64,000 nucleotides of DNA from Chrysomallon squamiferum (taxonomy: Eukaryota; Mollusca; Gastropoda; Neomphalida; Peltospiridae), in NCBI GenBank assembly GCA_012295275.1, contig CM022671.1, positions 25,383,822 to 25,447,821 of the forward strand, in the 5' to 3' direction. Positions 26,401-41,038 of the stretch are shown here, one piece after another. The notes beneath the pieces were generated by a model, which was not told the origin of the DNA, ran no database searches, and saw nothing but the letters and a program-made list of their open reading frames with translations. A program made the position numbers and the translations under genes. Within the stretch, counting starts at the first letter, position 1, and the number at the start of each line of letters is the position of its first letter.

Positions 26401-26960
26401 TGTGTAGTTATTTTCTGCACCTTTAATTCGAATGCTGGGATGAGTCTGAAAAATAATTACCCATAATATACATCATTTTCTAAACAAAACCTTGAAACTG
26501 AAATCGATTTTGTATGTTCTAATGAATCTACAGTTAAATTCATTTTAATTTTTGACTGTCATTTGTTACTGAAAAATGTCCAAGAAGTCTCGATACTGAT
26601 ACTGTCATATCAGTATACTGTATATATACTATATAGAATATACTCTATAGTACTAGTAGCTATCAACTTTCAGTATCGTACATTAAACGATTCATAATTC
26701 ATAATCTAAAATTATATATGTTCACATAAAACCGTATTTCTTTTAAACATGATATTAATTAATAAATGCATTATTATAATAATATAAAGTAAAATGTAAA
26801 ATAAAATTAATAAATAATAATAATTTAAAAATAATGAAAAAAGCGTCTGCTAGAAATTAAAAGTAATTTTTTGTTAACTTGACAAGAAAACAATATGGCG
26901 CGTTTCTCGGTAACAGCCAACACAAAAAGATTTTCATACCATAAAGGCTAGTGGATTCAT
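23422..26960 (-). CDS. C2H2 zinc-finger and coiled-coil nuclear protein, family not named
   Basis: Exons from 5' to 3': 26960-26940, 26445-26253, 26126-25936, 25596-25476, 25223-25021, 24600-24487, 24009-23422; phases agree, 476 residues. The N-terminus MNPLAFM joins a Cys/His-rich region: HCPFCVKTEF with HYRVKH, then RCCDHCDIVG, then the classical finger HCYKCRNGFNRRDEALKHYR followed by TH. A linker (DVTQPPTDEV to QIVSTE) is acidic and rich in Ile, Val and Gln, like an activation domain. A heptad-rich coiled coil follows (CSKLEKENELLLAEVDRLK, then TEINSYKKRETELLQQL). The C-terminus is basic, KSKKKCKR, a likely nuclear signal. It reads as a DNA-binding transcription factor. I believe it is a conserved metazoan family but cannot name it safely. 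The first ATG exon is close to the CRE-bearing promoter. Confidence 0.85.
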
Positions 26961-27093
26961 CGTTTCTTATAGTTGCATTGAAAGTTAATAATAATGTTTG
27001 TAAACATTAAAATATCTAAGTGCACAGACAACTTCTACGATAAACATGTAAAAAACGTCATGAAAATTGGGAAACAAACGATGGCGATTTCAA

Positions 27094-27101
27094 TGACGTC
27101 A
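27094..27101. promoter_or_regulatory. Perfect CRE (TGACGTCA) in a divergent promoter
   Basis: A palindromic cAMP-response element lies between the zinc-finger gene (ATG at 26960, minus) and ADAT2 (plus), immediately followed by a second half site (ACGTCAC). Such sites bind CREB/ATF factors and are common in bidirectional housekeeping promoters. There is no TATA box at either side. Confidence 0.6.
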
Positions 27102-27340
27102 CGTCACATCCTGTTCTTTACGTTTGCTAGAGGTCAGCACCGTTAAATCTATTCCAACGGAAATAACCGAGTATATGCAATAAAATACGACAGGAGCCGA
27201 TTGTTTCAAGTTAATTCGCCTTTTTTATTTGGGAAATTAAGCAGACTGAGACTGTTGTTTGATTTTAATAAATAAATAAACGTTTAGACATTTAGTTTTA
27301 TTTGGGTTAAAATAAAACTTTTAGACTAGTTATGGTTTCA

Positions 27341-28129
<789 letters not shown>

Positions 28130-28440
28130 CAAACAACATAAAATTGGTAAAATAAGGAGAAAAAAGGTTTAACCTAGTGATTCAAGAGTACTAGTCAAAC
28201 TGTTCATCTCAGCATCAGTACTTCTGCACTAACTGGGTTATTTCTGGTACCAATTATTTTTGTGTACTTTATCAAAAGTCATGGTATTAACATTCCTATA
28301 TACATGAAGGTGTATATATTCAATTCCTTACTGCTGGTCAGTGAGTAGATCACAGTTTTTGACAGCAGGTCTGCTCTCTCAAGATGTAATATGTGGGTTA
28401 TAAAAATATACGGTTGACACCTAATGACTGATACTGTGAT

Positions 28441-28446
28441 AATAAA
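28441..28446 (+). terminator. ADAT2 polyadenylation signal
   Basis: AATAAA about 310 bases beyond the stop. The minus-strand beta-adaptin converges, with AATAAA on its strand at 28968-28973 ending a long 3'UTR. 28450-28950 is A+T-rich with T runs and nothing else visible. Confidence 0.5.
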
Positions 28447-28967
28447 ATAAAATAGTTTGAAATGTAGATATATATTCATTCTATTTTGATTGTTTGATTT
28501 TTGAAAAACAATAAGATAATTTTACAATTTATTATTTTTTTTTATCTCTAATTTCTAATTCCCATTTGCCCTGATAAATACATTTAGAAACTTTTTTTTT
28601 TTTTTAATGTGCTGAAAAAATATGAAGATGTATCATGCATAAGAACCTGTTTCTTCTTATTAGTTGTGAAGGTTTTTTTTAATAATTAATTTTTTTTTTT
28701 TTTGTGAAATGTAATCCTATTAAATACAAGTAATTCAAATATTTATCAGTTTTATGCTCTAGAATTCGAAATCTTTATCAATTAATAAATTTTAACTTTT
28801 AAATAATTTTGTTGAAACCATACTGAAGAACATTTTTTTTTTCCTACTATATTAATTATTTAATATTTATAATATTTGCATAAACAAAACTTCAAATATC
28901 CATTCTGATAGCAACAGTGAAGTTTAAATTCAACACAAACGTCAGTGGTATCATAGTTACATCAAAG

Positions 28968-28973
28968 TTTATT
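28968..28973 (-). terminator. Candidate beta-adaptin polyadenylation signal
   Basis: AATAAA on the minus strand, about 810 bases beyond the stop. The interval 28974-29785 is A+T-rich 3'UTR without coding character. Confidence 0.4.
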
Positions 28974-29785
28974 AGGCAGTATCTAATGTATACAGTAACA
29001 CAAATTTTACATCTCACAATACATAACAAAAAAACCCATTGATTTGCTTTTCTGTTTTTAACTATTTGAAAATACCCAAATCTTTTCCTTAAACAAATGA
29101 CAACATTACATCTACAATTAATTATTTTTAATGTGATTTTTTAAAAGGATGATGCATGGTTAAACATTGTGAAAAAACCATAGAGATTTCTTGGTTTTCT
29201 GTAATTCACATGCTCAAACATTAGGGTTTGAAGTAAAAGCAATGCATCTGTTAATAATACTTTAAAATCATTTACTGCAGACATAATGTATATAGATAAA
29301 CTGATCTTCAGAAAAGTCACCTCACATGCACAAACTATCTGTTTAGCATCCTTTATTAAATAAACATTAATGGAATGTACAGACTGAATGATGCACTGAC
29401 TAAAGCTCACAACAGAAAGTACTACTACATTTTTTAACAGAATCCAGATACATATTACTGTTAAATGACACAACCTTTAAAATGTGTTTCAAAAAAAAAA
29501 AAAAATGCAAATATTATAACTCATGAATGTCAGATGCTCAGTACCTCTGATAAAGAGTTCTATGACAAAAAATCAAAAGTTTTTTTTTTAATATCTCTAC
29601 ATAAAGGTTTTATTTTTAAATACATTATGAAAACATTTGTTAAATACACCAGAATTTATCAAAAGAAATAAATTCAGTGAGTTATATAATTAACTTTTCT
29701 AGGAACTAATTTTTTTTTTTTTGTCAAGCCTTATTTTCCATTTTGTTTAATTAAGAATATTGTCTTTAACTCAAATAACAGCTAA

Positions 29786-32700
29786 CTAGTTGTGGAGAAT
29801 GATCTCATAAGCTTGTTGTACCCCACTGTAAACATCCAGAGCTCGACACTTCAAAGATAACTGTTGAAAAGAAGGAAAACAATTAGATATAATTTTCTTC
29901 AAACATCAAGGTTGGAATGCATAAAGTTTATTTTATTTTATTTATTATTATTAATTTTGTATGTGTGTGTTTAAATAAATCAAAACTATTCATAATTAAT
30001 TCTAAAACTGATAGTTGATGACTTGATCAATATTGTGGAATGTTCAATTTATATTTTTCCTTTTTAACCAAATAAACTGAATATTAAATATCAGTAGTAA
30101 AATATTAAACAATAACTTACAGTGAAGTTGGGATTTCCTGGTTGTATCTTTAATTCAGCTAGCACTTTTATGCCATTTGTCAGTTTGAGGGACTGGTACA
30201 GCATGTCTTGTCCTTCCACGTTACGCTTGGCAATTGTAAAGATGTTATTATTTTTTAGTTTCTGTGAAACAGTATCTGCAAAAGAGCATAACAGAAAATT
30301 TCAGTTGATACAAATTATTTATTTAAATAATGCTGTTATATTACATTTTTCAGCTTAAAAAGCACAAAACTTCAGTTAGCTTCTTTTTTATTGGTTACAT
30401 TAATTAAAAAAAAAAAAAAAGAATAATAGTAAAACCCCTCCAAGCTAATGCAATTTCATTATTCATCAAAACTTTAAAAATGATTTATTATTCAAGAGTT
30501 TTAATTTATCTCATAAACAATTGTCAAAATAATTTATAAAATTAAAATACTTTTAAATGAAAGATAAACCAACAATTCTACAAACAATTTACAAACACAT
30601 TATTCATCAAAACTACAACATTAGAAATGAAACCCACCTGCATTATGTTGCACATTGGCAATGGTATACTGTACTTCATTGGTGGATGGGATGTCTTTCC
30701 ATGTGGCCAGGAATTCCTTCTTATCCATTTCACCATCCTCAACAAACAGAACATGCATTGGAATGGTCACACTGAAGTAAAACACACTTATGTTGTTCTT
30801 AACAGCTATCTGTAAAAAAAATAATTTAAAAAGTAGAATCCAACATGCTTAACTTAAATATGATAACTGCAAACAGAAATATCATGTATCAAGAGTTCAA
30901 CCCCAACAAATCAGATGACAAATACCTGTTTGAAAACTTGTATTCATAAATTTTCTTCATCACAGCCAAACCTGTAACTGGGTATCTCAAAAAGACAATA
31001 ATTACAAAGATAATTCTTTATGATTTATCATAACAAGTTTATTGCAATTGTAAACAGAAACATGATGTTCACTGTAAGCTTACTTATTTCTTAACATTAA
31101 AAATCACCAAGATCTTTTCAAATTTCAATCAAAACAGTTCTCAAAAACAACTAAATTAAATAACTTGGGATGAAACTGAATAATGAATATATGAAACCTT
31201 TAGCAAAAGAACAACAGTTATTTTTATGCCATAATATTATAGCCTACATTTAACGTTTCTGTTCACCACTAACCTGAAGAGAAAGGAGAGGGTCCATCTT
31301 CTGAACAGCTCCTAATGTATTCAAAGGTAGAGAAGTACTTGCTGATCCATTAGGAACAAGAGGACTTGGAATCTGTATGGGTTGGGCTTGCTGAATTCCA
31401 AAACTGCATTTACAAAAGGTATCGAAATCAAAATATGTTTTAAAGAAAAAAAACTCATGTTTTTAATGCCATAATTATATTTTACTAATGATGAATTATA
31501 AAAAAATTTTGATATGAAGTTACAGTTTCCTGTTTCAAAATTATTTTTTTTCTTTTCTTTTTTCTCTTGAATAAGGTGAATTTGCAAGTTTGTTACTTAA
31601 GTTGTTTCACCTATTTTTGTTAAACTGAATTGCAAATCCTGCCATAGCTTGCATGGCTTTGTTCATAAAAGTTAATTCCATAAATATCTGTCCATTTCTT
31701 CTGGCAAATGTTCCTGTGATTTCTAAACCTTTTCCTTTAGCAGCTGTAAGCCAGACCTAAAAATAATGTAAAATGAATTTTTTATTTATCTTTACATCAG
31801 TACAAAAAACGAAAATATCCTTGAAAGATACAAAAACAAATCAGAGCATTAATTTATTTATTTTTATTATTTTTTTTTAATACAATTAATTATTCAATTT
31901 TCTTTAAATGTCAACATGAAATCTAAACTTTGCATTATTCCCCCAACACTAATAATTTCTAGGTAAATATTAAATATTTTACCTTGAATACATGTTGGAC
32001 TCATTTGATTCCACTGTTAATTAACATCCCTTTTATTTTCTGAGTTCATCTATGATGAAATTTACAAAACACTTTTTAATAAATGCCAATGGTTTTACCT
32101 CCTGTGGTGGCACATAGGACTGAGATGTTGTTCCAAATATATCACCCAGACCTCCAAGACTATCTCCTGCAGATATTCCACCTCCACCAAGCTGTTGAGG
32201 TAACAGAAAAGATTAAAATAAACATGCCAGTAATATTAATAATTTGTTTTATTCATGTACAAACAGAACAGCTGAAAAGTAATTCCTAACAGTGTGATAT
32301 CCTTGCCTAACATGGATTATTTTATTGCTTATGTATGAAAAAATATAATAAAGGGGGATACATGTTTGTTATTTGTCATATTTTGTTATTACCAAAGATA
32401 CAAAACAAAAACTTGGATATATATACATGATATAAATAGATATATACATACATAGACAGATTTGTTAGGATCATTAAAGATGTATTTTAATAACATCTTT
32501 GTTATAAATGGTGTAATTTCACAACCTAAAATCATAATTTTTACAGTGAATTGCAAAATGAGAAATGAAATAAAGAAACCAATGTTATTACCAAACTGTC
32601 CAGCCCTTCTCCCAGGAAATCCATTCCTGCAGACTGCTGTAAAGGTTGTGCAGATGGTGTAGTGAACACCTGCTGCTGCTGTTGCTGGAATGGAGTGGGT

Positions 32701-35700
32701 CCTCCCAGATCAATGTCGAGCAGGTCTCCAATAAGTGAATCTGCACCTGGTATCACTGTGGCCTGTGGAACATTTGGCTGAGTTTGAAGTCCTTCTGCTG
32801 GTACATCATCCAAAACATTTCCTCTGAAAGTCAGAAAGTAGAAGTTTTAGCAATTAGCTTCTGTTTCTGTTTTCTCTGACCAACCAGATACTCAATACAA
32901 TGTATCTGAGTTATCACTAGAGAAGGGAGATATAATAAGTTAAAATGTATAAAAATATTTGCTTTAGGAAAACAGCATTCTGATATGAATATAACATGAA
33001 CTTTGAGCTAACAATTGATGTATTCAGTTATGATTACAGAAAATAAAATAAAATTAATCAGTCCCACCATGCAAGGAATGAATGAGTAATACAGTATTTG
33101 AATACTGAATTAGATTAAACGGAAAATTTTTTTTTTTTTTTTACAATACTTACGACTGTGACCTTGGTGGCAAGGACTTTCTGTAACCTCCACGACCTTC
33201 AACAAAATTGTTTGGTGGTCTATGATACACAGAGGCCAGACTAGAGATGTGACAGATGAGCTCATCAAGAAGAGTGGGCTCTATTGAGATCAGTCTCTTC
33301 AGAAATCAGTGGTTTTTCTGCAAGCACAACTTCTTTTGCAGCAGCTGGGGCTGTGGACAGAAGTCTCCAGTAGATGTAGCCTCTATCTCGCAGATCTGGA
33401 TTGTCACTGTCCTAGAAAAAAAACATTTACATTCTGCATTAACAAATCTTGTACATTTTTCAACTTTTAAAATATTAACTGTTTGAAAAAAGAAAATTAA
33501 AATTATTATCTGTGTGTTTGTCTCTATGTGTGCGTGTGTGCCTGTGCGTGTGTGTAAAGATAAAGACAAACAACATACCTGTGTTGCTAAGCTAAGCACT
33601 TGCTGTACCAGCTCTTGAGTATCTGTTGGTCTTTTCAAAAACAATTTAACAATGGCTGTAAGAAGCTGCAGCTGAACCTAAACAAGAGAATGTATTGTGA
33701 ATAGGGTGTTTTCTATAAAAATATAACCATTTTACAATAAACAAAAGATAGTAAAATAACTGCAATAAACCACTGTTCCACTCCAGTCTAACAAATAATT
33801 TAACTTTTCAAGAAAGAGTGATAAAGAACCCCAATAACAATCAAATACAATTTAAAAAAATAATAAAATAAAATGTTTAATAATAAAATTTATAATAGTA
33901 ATTTTTATAACAGTATTAGTTACATAAATATTTTGTTCCTAAGGTGCTGGAATGCATTATCAACTCTCAACTTTTATAAATCTGTTTACCTGGGAATTTT
34001 CATCCTGAAATCCTTCAAGAAAGCTCTCAAGAAGTTCATCAGCATTGTCAATTCTCTCTGCATATTCTCCAATGATCCAAATCATTGATGCTCTGTTATG
34101 TAAAAATATTTAATTTAACTTTTGCTTAAATATCAATCCTAACTTCAAATTATAAATATTAAGCTCCACAAAAGGCACAATGTTTCTTTTACATTGTATG
34201 CATTTTTTATCTAAAGCAATCATAAATGGTAACTGCATTATTATATTAAAACAAAATGCTAAATGTTTACTAAAATCAATAATACCTCTAATAAAATCAG
34301 AAATAAGTTTTGCATAAAATAAATGTCAATTATTTCTACTATCAATTATTTCTACTGCAGATGCATGAATGAAAACCTATATACATACATTTATACAGAT
34401 GAATGTTTTTATTAAATTGTTGTTTTTACCTTGCTTCTGGTTCATCCAAAGTGTCCAGATTCTCACACAGGGTTGCTATGATGCTTTCGTATTTGTTTGG
34501 GTATTTCCGGAAAATATCCTGCAAAATCACATTTCCGGATCTGTATAAAATCTTAATGCACCTGGAGCATTCTAACAACAAAACCTTTTCAGGAATATTG
34601 TGTGAATAATATTCTGTAATGGCAGTTATAGAGATTTAATGACCAAAGACGAGCTTATCAATAAATGATGAGAGTTGCAAATTAAACTATATTTTTTTTT
34701 CTCCTTTTCTTTTAAATTCATAAATAGATGTTTACAAAAAATAAAAAAATAATTAAAAAAATAAACAAACAAATAAATATAGAACTAAGAAATTCTATTT
34801 TAAGAGAAAGAAAAAAATATATATACATAAATACATATATATATATATATATATATATTTAAAAATTATCAGTTTTTTTTAATTACCTTGATTACTACAA
34901 TAGCCTCTTGAACAACATAGTTGACTTTTGTTTGGATGAGGTCAAGCAGAGTGCTCACACACCTTTCTGCTGCCTGTTCTACTTTAATGGCACATCTTCC
35001 TATAGCTCGGACAGATTTTCTCACAAAGTCAACATCAACTTCCGTGGCATACCTTAAATGAAAACAAAATTCTATAATTAACTTGAAAACTTAAAGCAAT
35101 AGTTCATCTGAATGAAACTAAATAAATCATGAACCTTTGTTTTTTTAATCCTGTACTAATATAAATTATCTACAATAAATGTAAGTTGAAAGCCAAATAT
35201 ACATTATGATATAATTTTTGAAAAAAGGAACAGATTTCAGGATTACATATTTAAAGATTTTTTGTTACGCTACATAAAATGAAGAACATCACACTTACTC
35301 TTTTAGTTCAGCCAAAACCTGTGCAATGTTTCCTTGGTTTGTAAGACGAATCATAATGTCCAGTTTCTCTAACTTCACATAAATTGGGTCATTGTATTTC
35401 ACAAAAAACACTTTCATTTCATTTTTCAAAATGTCCTGTCTGAAAAACAAATTCATAAACATTTCAGGTAAAAGAATACTGATAAAATAATTAGAATCTT
35501 ATTAACAAAAGTATGCTAATTACATATTACTGAAGCAGATGTCAAAAACTTAATTACTTGTCAAAAGCAAAATGACTGAATAACATATTTTTACAATTGG
35601 AAATTAATTATAAATAATTTATTACATGATGATAAACTGTCACATTTTAAGTATATAATTAACAATTTATAGAAAATAAAATGTATCTTTAAAATGTTTC

Positions 35701-38700
35701 CATTCAAAAATATTTTTCCTTTCTGCTGGCCGTCACTGTTAAAAATGAACACAAAACCTGACTTACTTCTTTTGCACAATAAGATTGATGTTTCTCAGAG
35801 CAACATACTGGATCTCTGGTTCTGCAGACAGAAGAGTTACCAGAGGAGGAGATAACTTCTTAATGAGGACTGAGACATAGTCACTGTTAGGGTCCAGCAT
35901 CTCTATGTACTTCATAATCACTTTAACAGCTGACAGAACAACGGCTGCATTAGCATGGGCCAAACGAGGTGACACACGTTCACAAACACTGCAACACAAA
36001 TATATTTAAAATTTAAAGATCTAAAACAACTAGTTAATTGTTATTCTCTTTACCTGATGAGAAACTGCTAACTGGTTTACTACTTACTGTTACTTATATG
36101 CATTTTTAAGATATTATTGAAACAAAATATAAAAAAATATTTTGAACTTTAAAATGAAATAAAAAAAAGGCAAAGAAATTATTTGTTAAACAAGGCAGAT
36201 TTTATTTCAACCAGAATCAGGTTTTACCAGAAATGTATATTTTGAATGAAACATTTTACTCAGAAAATAACAATATCTTATAACACTTTTAATAATAGTA
36301 AGAAGATTAAAAATATAAAAACAGGAAATTATTTTACCTCTGAGCCTCTTTGTCATCCTTTGGCATGTAATTGGAAATAGAATCCAGAATAAATACTTGA
36401 CCCCATCTGTAAATAAATGAAGACCTCTTCAATCCATATAAAATACTGTCACTCATATTAGATATCGTAACAGTATCACACTATCATAAATAATTATTAA
36501 TACTTCATACTGCACTGTAAAATAGGAAATAGCACAAAAGTTCTAGCAGCTTCAAGAAATAGGTGCTTTACAGAATGTATGAAGGAAGTATACAGAATAC
36601 CTGAAGCATGTGGAAATATATGATATAATTTTTTATTAAATATTATTTGAATAATTTATTTCGTTACTTACTCTGTGCATTCATTGAGAGCTGTCAGCAG
36701 TTTGTTAATGGTGCTGGAATTCATTTCTAACACTTGCTGGGCTGTTGGTGATGCATCAAGAATTTCAGTGATAGCTGCCACAGCATTAGCCACAACCTGT
36801 CAAAAGTCACAAATTAAAATATCTAAACAAATAATTTAATGCATGTGAAAAAAGATAATAAATCAATTATGAAAGACTGTTAATACGAAGCAACAATGGA
36901 ATAGAGTGTAAATTAAAAATTACTTTTTATTAGTGTTGTACATTTCTTTATTAAGAAAAGAAATAGTAATAATACTATGTGAGTACACTATTCTTACTTA
37001 ACTGCTTTTCTTTTTTTTAAATTCTTAATTCACAAACACAAATACATGCACAGATACACACATACACACACAATTATCCTTACGTTAAAAAAAAAAAAAA
37101 AAAATTATAATAATAATAAAATGAAGTGATAGAGAACACATACTGAGTAAAATTAAGTGGGACATATAAAATTTAAGATCAGTAAATATTTTCCAGCAAA
37201 ATAAAAGTGAACAACACAAACCATGGGATTGGAGTCTGACAACAAATCACGAAGCAGATCCAGAAAACCTTGATCTTCCACTAGCTGAGCATTGATGTCA
37301 TGCAGTTTGGCCACACAAACAGCTGCAGTTTTCCTCACATATGGATCCTCATCTTTCAGACATTTGCGCAGAGGTTCACAGAGATATTCAGTGATTTTAT
37401 CCACACGAATGCAGCCCATAGTTCTAACTGCTAAAGCTCTGATTAAAGGATTGGAATCTTCACAATCCTGTAAAATTTAAATAAATATAACTACAGAGTG
37501 ATAGATAATGTGGAATAACTAAACAAGCAAAATTAGTGAAAGTTCATTTTTTTTCTCTTATATGAAAATATCAAAATAGCATTCCTTATTTTAGTGTTTA
37601 CAGAAAATGAAGAAAAAATATGAATGAAACACCTGTCCATAAACAATTAATTAAAATCATGAATGGTTCTTTTTGCAACATTTTTTTTTTTCAGATCATA
37701 TTACTTTGGAATCATATTTCAAAATATTTTTTGATGTTGAATAGTAAATATTATTTTTATAGATGCTTCACAGTGCTTTTTAATATCACTTCTAATCTTT
37801 ATTGATTGGGTGACTGTTTTGGTTTGGGGATATTTGTTTCTACAAAATTGCTTTCATGTACTGCAGAAAAAATATTCAGTCACTTTTTTTTATATATTCA
37901 GTTATTTTATCTATCAAACAAAAGAAATCAAAATCAGGATGAATTTGTTAAAATAAAAGATGTTTACAAACCTTGACAAACGTGTTCACTGCCATGATAG
38001 CCATATCAGGCTGACTTTTGGCATAGTTCATCAGATAAAGATAAACAAGTTTCTTCAACTCAAGATTGTCTGTTTGCATACAGTTAACAACATCTGGAAA
38101 CAGCGCACTAAAAAAACAAAGAAATGCAATTAGGAATTAAAAACAATAATATATACAAAAATGTTAAAAATATTAAAAAAACTGATATTTTCCAAATTAC
38201 AAAGAATTTTCATCTTACAACATAAAAAAGATTTCTTTAATCTGAATTAAGCTTTAAATCAACATGAACAAAATTCATCAATTTGTTTTTCAGTTAAATA
38301 ATGTGATTCTGCTTAGAAGGTTTCTGCATCACTGTAGTTTCAAACAGAATCTTTAAATGATCAATTGCAAATTTTAAAAGTATATTATTAAATATGGCAA
38401 ATAATAAATATTTTTTTCAAATTTATACATGTAACAATTTGATAATTACTTTTAGCCAGTTATCTAATAACATCCATAATACTAGTTACCTGACATCCTT
38501 CCCAACAGTCATGCTAGCAATTACTTTTTTCACTGCTTCCTTCTTCTTTTCCTTTTTATCACTGTTAAGTTCAGCTTTCAACTCGAATATTTCACCTAAA
38601 TTGCATTGTAAATAAGTTTAGTTTGTACAATGTGTGTATTACTATTTGTTTTTGTAAATGTCAAAAATGAAACTGCTAGTATTTGTTGTAAATATTTGTT

Positions 38701-38739
38701 ACCTTTCTTGGTGGTAGTGAAATATTTCGAGTCGGTCAT
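29786..38739 (-). CDS. AP2B1: AP-1/AP-2 clathrin adaptor complex subunit beta (beta-adaptin)
   Basis: Large subunit of the clathrin adaptors at plasma membrane and/or trans-Golgi; many invertebrates have one beta shared by AP-1 and AP-2. Exons from 5' to 3': 38739-38703, 38595-38490, 38107-37972, 37467-37222, 36796-36672, 36406-36338, 35988-35767, 35439-35299, 35052-34887, 34518-34430, 34092-33990, 33677-33579, 33411-33154, 32823-32592, 32191-32099, 31756-31611, 31403-31274, 30809-30638, 30275-30121, 29860-29786. It starts [20 protein letters not shown]. The armadillo-like trunk includes [16 protein letters not shown] and [20 protein letters not shown]. The hinge carries a clathrin box, LLDID, near residue 633. 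The ear includes [16 protein letters not shown] and [17 protein letters not shown], ending AYEIILHN. Removing one extra base near 33284 gives 932 residues, the normal family length. An acceptor at 38763 implies an upstream leader exon. Confidence 0.97.
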
Positions 38740-38763
38740 TTTGGAAGCCAGCTTTGCTGATTA

Positions 38764-39927
38764 CTGAAATAAACAATAGTGAAAGAAGGAATTATTATAC
38801 AAGATATATTCATATGCATGTTACATTAAAAAATAAATAATAATATTAATAATCTGTAAGAATAAGCAACTGATCTTAAATCATTAATGTGTATTAAAAT
38901 TCAGAATCACATCAAATTCATATTTTTCTGGATTCATTATCCATTCAAATTTGTATCTATTTATATATATACACATGTAACCATACACACACACACACAA
39001 AAAAAAACATTTATTGCAGCCAATTTTTTTTTTTGGGGGGGTTGTTATTTTAAAATAAACAACATGTTAACATTTTATTATTATACAGAGAAAATTTTTA
39101 AAATGTACTAATTTCAAAAAGAAATACTTACCTCTGTGACCTATCTAAGTGAAAAAAAATGATTTATTTCTCAGATATTCTTCAATATCAACAACAACAA
39201 AATTCAGGAATTTCTGAAAGGAAAAATGTCATAATTATGTCCACATTTAAAATGATTTTAGACAAATATAATACTTGTAATTTTAGTTTAGTTATTGTTA
39301 TGCTGTTATTAAATATTTAAAAAATGAAAAATAATTCTTAACCAAAATGAAGGCAATCATAAGACCCAAGAAATTAAAACTCCAAAATACTGCAATATAC
39401 TTATATTGAATTCATTTTTTAAAAATAATATTACCAATACAGATTTTTCCACTAAATATACCAGAAAAAATCTTTACATAAAAAAAAAAATAACTTCTAA
39501 ATTTGAGAAAATTGATTTCTTTAAAATGTACTGAAGTTCATTTAAAATTTAGTTCACAAATCAGATACAATTACAAATTTTATCATCACACACTGAATTT
39601 GTAAGTGATTATTAATTTCTGAATGATTCATGTTACAAATATAAAAATATATCCTGTAAATAATATATACTTAATCTCACTTATAGATCTTTTAAATTAT
39701 TAATACAGTAATTTAAAAGGAAAGATGTTATTTGAGTTTATTAAGTCACAAGTAATAAAGATACTAATCTGCTTCTAACAACCAAATTATTATATTATTA
39801 CTGTGGCCTGCAGTATGACTTTACACTACAGGTTTATGTATAGTTTTTGTTAGTAGATAAAATCTTTAAGAGAATGAATTTAGATTTCTTCTGTAAATGA
39901 ATTATTGTTGGTACAGATAAAATTACA

Positions 39928-39967
<40 letters not shown>

Positions 39968-40945
39968 GATACAATGAATGTTCACAAGAAGTATGAAAAC
40001 GTTTTTAAAAGCAAAAACATAAATAATTTTGAAGGGGGTGTGGTTAGATTATTTTCTTAGTATAGATGTTCATACAAATTGTCTGCAATAGTTAAAGTAA
40101 CGACTATTAATCTATTTTTATATTAATGATATGTTTAATATTTTATGCTACAGGAGAACTCTAATATATCTGCGGTGTATAAGGTTTTAACTGCAGAATA
40201 TATATTGCAGACGATACAAATACGTGTTCCAAAACATACCGTATCTTCCGGAAGTAATCGGTGAAAGTATATCGCGGTTGTCACCGGTTTGTGTGTAAAG
40301 ACTATACGTTATGCGGGGCTTCTGAATTATAATATCAAACTTAACATACAGTTATTATTGTAAATAAAACTATAATATAGAAATTAAACCAAATAATAAA
40401 TCGATGATTACGATTAATCAAGGATTCTTACCACCAATGTTCAGAAATAAACAATGACCTTAACCTTTACAAAAAACACAAGGAAGTGGTGAACTTTAAC
40501 CTTTATTGTGCCACTGAGTTTCACTATCAGCAGTCACAGAAAATTTGTCATCGTGACAGCAGGAATGATGAGATTTTCAAAATACAGTGTAATATTTATT
40601 ATGCTATTTTATGCAGCTTCAGTTCTGAATTTGTTAAAACTGCGTGCAAACTTCTGATATATTGAACAAGTAGGCCTAATTCTATATAATATATTATATA
40701 GTATATACTAAAATCTAAAAAAGCAGTTTACTTTAGTTTTCCATAGTTATTACCAGATTGATGCAGAGTGATGGTATAATTCCTTTCAGTACATAATATA
40801 TATTCTCAATTCTTTGTTTGATCAAACATGTTTTGGGAATTAAGTGGGCTTTTTTTGGACCCTTGATAGAAACTTTAGACCAAGTCTCCCTAGTTGCTGT
40901 TATTGTGTCTTATTACTATTACTACTGCCACTACTACTACTAAAA

Positions 40946-40994
<49 letters not shown>

Positions 40995-41013
40995 TAAATC
41001 GTTTCTTCTGCAG
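38764..41013. promoter_or_regulatory. Intergenic region between beta-adaptin and PEX12, with an ETS palindrome
   Basis: Upstream of both divergent genes. CTTCCGGAAG at 40245-40254 is a palindromic ETS-family site of the kind found in housekeeping promoters. The surrounding 40200-40330 is less A+T-rich than its neighbours (TATCGCGG, TGCGGGGC). ATT repeats occur at about 39930-39967 and 40947-40990. A CTTCTGCAG acceptor at 41013 suggests that PEX12 has a leader exon in this interval. No coding region is seen. Confidence 0.45.
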
Positions 41014-41038
41014 AAATGATAGAAAAAACACGTGGAAT

